Part shown: piece by piece, positions 62,697 through 64,000 of the stretch
Layout: each line of letters starts with the position of its first letter
How positions within the stretch are numbered: the first letter of the stretch is position 1
Assembly: GCA_964036315.1 (NCBI GenBank)
Contig: OZ038480.1
Location: forward strand, 7,472,703 to 7,536,702
Source: Acanthosepion esculentum
Taxonomy: Eukaryota; Mollusca; Cephalopoda; Sepiida; Sepiidae
Reading direction: 5' to 3'
DNA length: 64,000 bases
Notes under the pieces: generated by a model
The model's input: only the letters and a program-made list of their open reading frames with translations
Told to the model about the DNA's origin: nothing
The model's database searches: none
Made by a program: the position numbers and the translations under genes

Positions 62697-62919
62697 ATAA
62701 GGGTTCTTGCAAAAATTCGTCCCTTTTTGCTGAGAATAGGATAACTTATTCTCTGAGTAACACAATGTAAAAACAACATAGCAGAAAACAAACTTAAAAA
62801 TTACAATGCACAAAAAAGCCAAAAAAAAACCCGAAAAGAATAGTGCCCACCAGCTGTGTCCATGATAACAATAAAAAAGGGGGAAGAGCCTTAGCTCTAT
62901 AGTACACTTTCAGTCCTTT

Positions 62920-63449
62920 CAAGGTTCAAAAGTTTTTATCCTTTTTCTTTTCTCTCTTGTGTAGACAAAGTTCTCTTCCTGGTTACCAAACTCCCTTCTT
63001 TCTTCACTTATTTTTACGCTTTTCTTTTACGGCCGCTAGAAGGTGGAAATTTACATAAACACGTGATAAAATACTTTTTGAAAACGCACGTGTTCGCTCC
63101 TTCGTCTTCTTCTCAAACGGCTTTGGCTCCAAACTCCACTTACGGACTGCTTTTCAACTTTCTTTTCTGGGGCTTCTTCAAGAGGACTTCTCAAAACTTT
63201 CTCTGAAGAAGAAACTTGCCCTCAGCAACTTGTTACCCATGCATCCTTACTTATGGCCAAATGGTGCCTGCCTTTTCAGCAGGGAGAGAGAAAACGAACC
63301 TCTTCTCTCTAAGCTGTCTCGTTTCCAACTGCCACTAAGGTCCAGTCACAGTTCTCCCTGCCCTTTCAGAGGAGGGGCGGTTCACCTTTCAACCATCCAA
63401 TCACAGTCCATTAAAAAAACATCAGCAGGTTCTTAGGGCCAGTAACACA
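62920..63449 (-). other. GC-richer block, possible LTR
   Basis: The minus strand begins TGTGTTACTGGCCC at 63,449 and has a CCAAT box (GATTGG) near 63,397-63,402. Its composition contrasts with the flanks. I could not find a matching end or target-site duplication, so the LTR reading is tentative. The short plus-strand frame 63,230-63,436 is inside it. Confidence 0.3.
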
Positions 63450-63518
63450 GTGAGTGTCTTTTATTCTCCCTTGACCTAGAAATTTTCAAAATATTCAAGC
63501 GCGCGCACGCACACACAC

Positions 63519-63740
63519 AGTGGGTCGCAAAAGAATTCCCAATCTAAAAAAATACATATTTGAAATTAGAACAAAACACAAAAATAGTAAAGTGTGCGCT
63601 TTTAATTTGATATTATCAAATAATGTTTCTAAGGACACTTTAAAATAAATTCCAAAATTAGTAAATCTATGTTATATGAATATTAACATCACTTATAAGA
63701 AAAGATCTAATTTTGACACAGTACCAAGAGTTGATGATCT
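63519..63740 (+). mobile_element. Single Tc1-like terminus
   Basis: CAGTGGGTCGCAAAAGAATT has the shape of a Tc1-type terminal repeat (CAGT...TCGCAAAAG). No matching right end lies in the window; LTR-B copy 4 follows ~220 bp later and may have interrupted the element. Confidence 0.4.
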
Positions 63741-64000
63741 CATAGAGGACCGTGTGGGTTTGAGTGTTGTTGAATTAGAAATACGTGCTGTTTATTCCTG
63801 CTAGAAGAGAGTCCAACTACAAGAACAATGCCGGACTCAAGTTGAATCCAACCGAATGTGTAAAGAAAACAAACAAGACCTATATGTATATGTCAACCAA
63901 TATATGTATTAAACAACAAATTTACAAGTGACAAAGACATTAACATTTGTGTTTGTGTGTGAACGTAAAGAGTTTGTATGTTGGTGAATGTTCGTACGTA
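63741..64000 (-). mobile_element. LTR-B copy 4, cut by the window end
   Basis: AGAGGACCGTGTGGGTTTG, AACTACAAGAACAATG, AAACAAACAAGACC and ATATATGTATTAAACAA follow LTR-B copy 3 from 38,128 onward. At the position where copies 1 and 3 carry long (TA)n, this copy has only a short TATATGTATATG. It continues beyond base 64,000. Confidence 0.75.

Overview
The window looks like intergenic or intronic DNA from an invertebrate animal, most plausibly a mollusc and probably a cephalopod. That assignment is an inference from the combination of AT-rich DNA, long (TA)n, (TG)n and (AG)n microsatellites, tRNA-derived SINEs, several non-LTR retrotransposon lineages, short gypsy-size solo LTRs and deleted hAT and Tc1 transposons. 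I found no host protein-coding gene, rRNA gene, intact tRNA gene, CRISPR array or bacterial-type operon. Everything coding that I can name is a transposable-element remnant.

Layout. 1-2,640 is mostly unassigned AT-rich DNA. 2,640-3,575 is the 3' end of a non-LTR element with a C-terminal restriction-like-endonuclease motif, carrying a 300-bp in-frame duplication. 4,790-6,760 is a decayed RTE-like LINE interrupted by a SINE. 9,770-10,945 holds a second SINE and two further RTE-like 3' ends. 12,887-13,409 is an LTR of a 4-copy family (LTR-B). 15,810-17,408 holds two solo LTRs (LTR-A) in opposite orientation, each with its own 4-bp target-site duplication. About 17,600-19,492 is the 5' part of an LTR retroelement on the minus strand, with a gag-like relic. 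22,858-25,795 is a ~2.9-kb minisatellite of 16-bp units with higher-order structure. 27,200-27,500 is a foldback repeat containing hammerhead-ribozyme-like cores.

29,063-31,062 is a 5'-truncated Jockey/CR1-like LINE, the best preserved coding region, broken by only two in-frame stops. 31,690-33,620 is a second, decayed copy of the endonuclease-type element. 36,065-36,288 is a row of four hairpins. 36,915-39,952 holds three adjacent solo LTRs of different families, each with an exact 4-bp target-site duplication. 41,736-43,795 is a LINE with a zf-RVT-type finger, split by a deleted hAT transposon. 44,116-45,727 holds a Tigger/pogo-like remnant and a deleted Tc1-like transposon. 47,053-47,910, 51,111-53,150, 53,784-54,547 and 56,714-57,423 are more LTR-A relatives; the second was hit by a LINE. 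59,447-60,712 is a cluster of long-inverted-repeat elements. The last kilobase has a lone Tc1-like terminus and a fourth LTR-B copy running off the window.

These pieces do not act together as a pathway. They record repeated, nested insertion, mostly reduced to solo LTRs, 3' ends and deletion derivatives. The items I think most worth following are the hammerhead-like foldback repeat, the 16-bp higher-order minisatellite, the LTR group with a conserved paired-CCAAT palindrome, and the 300-bp in-frame duplication in the endonuclease-type element.
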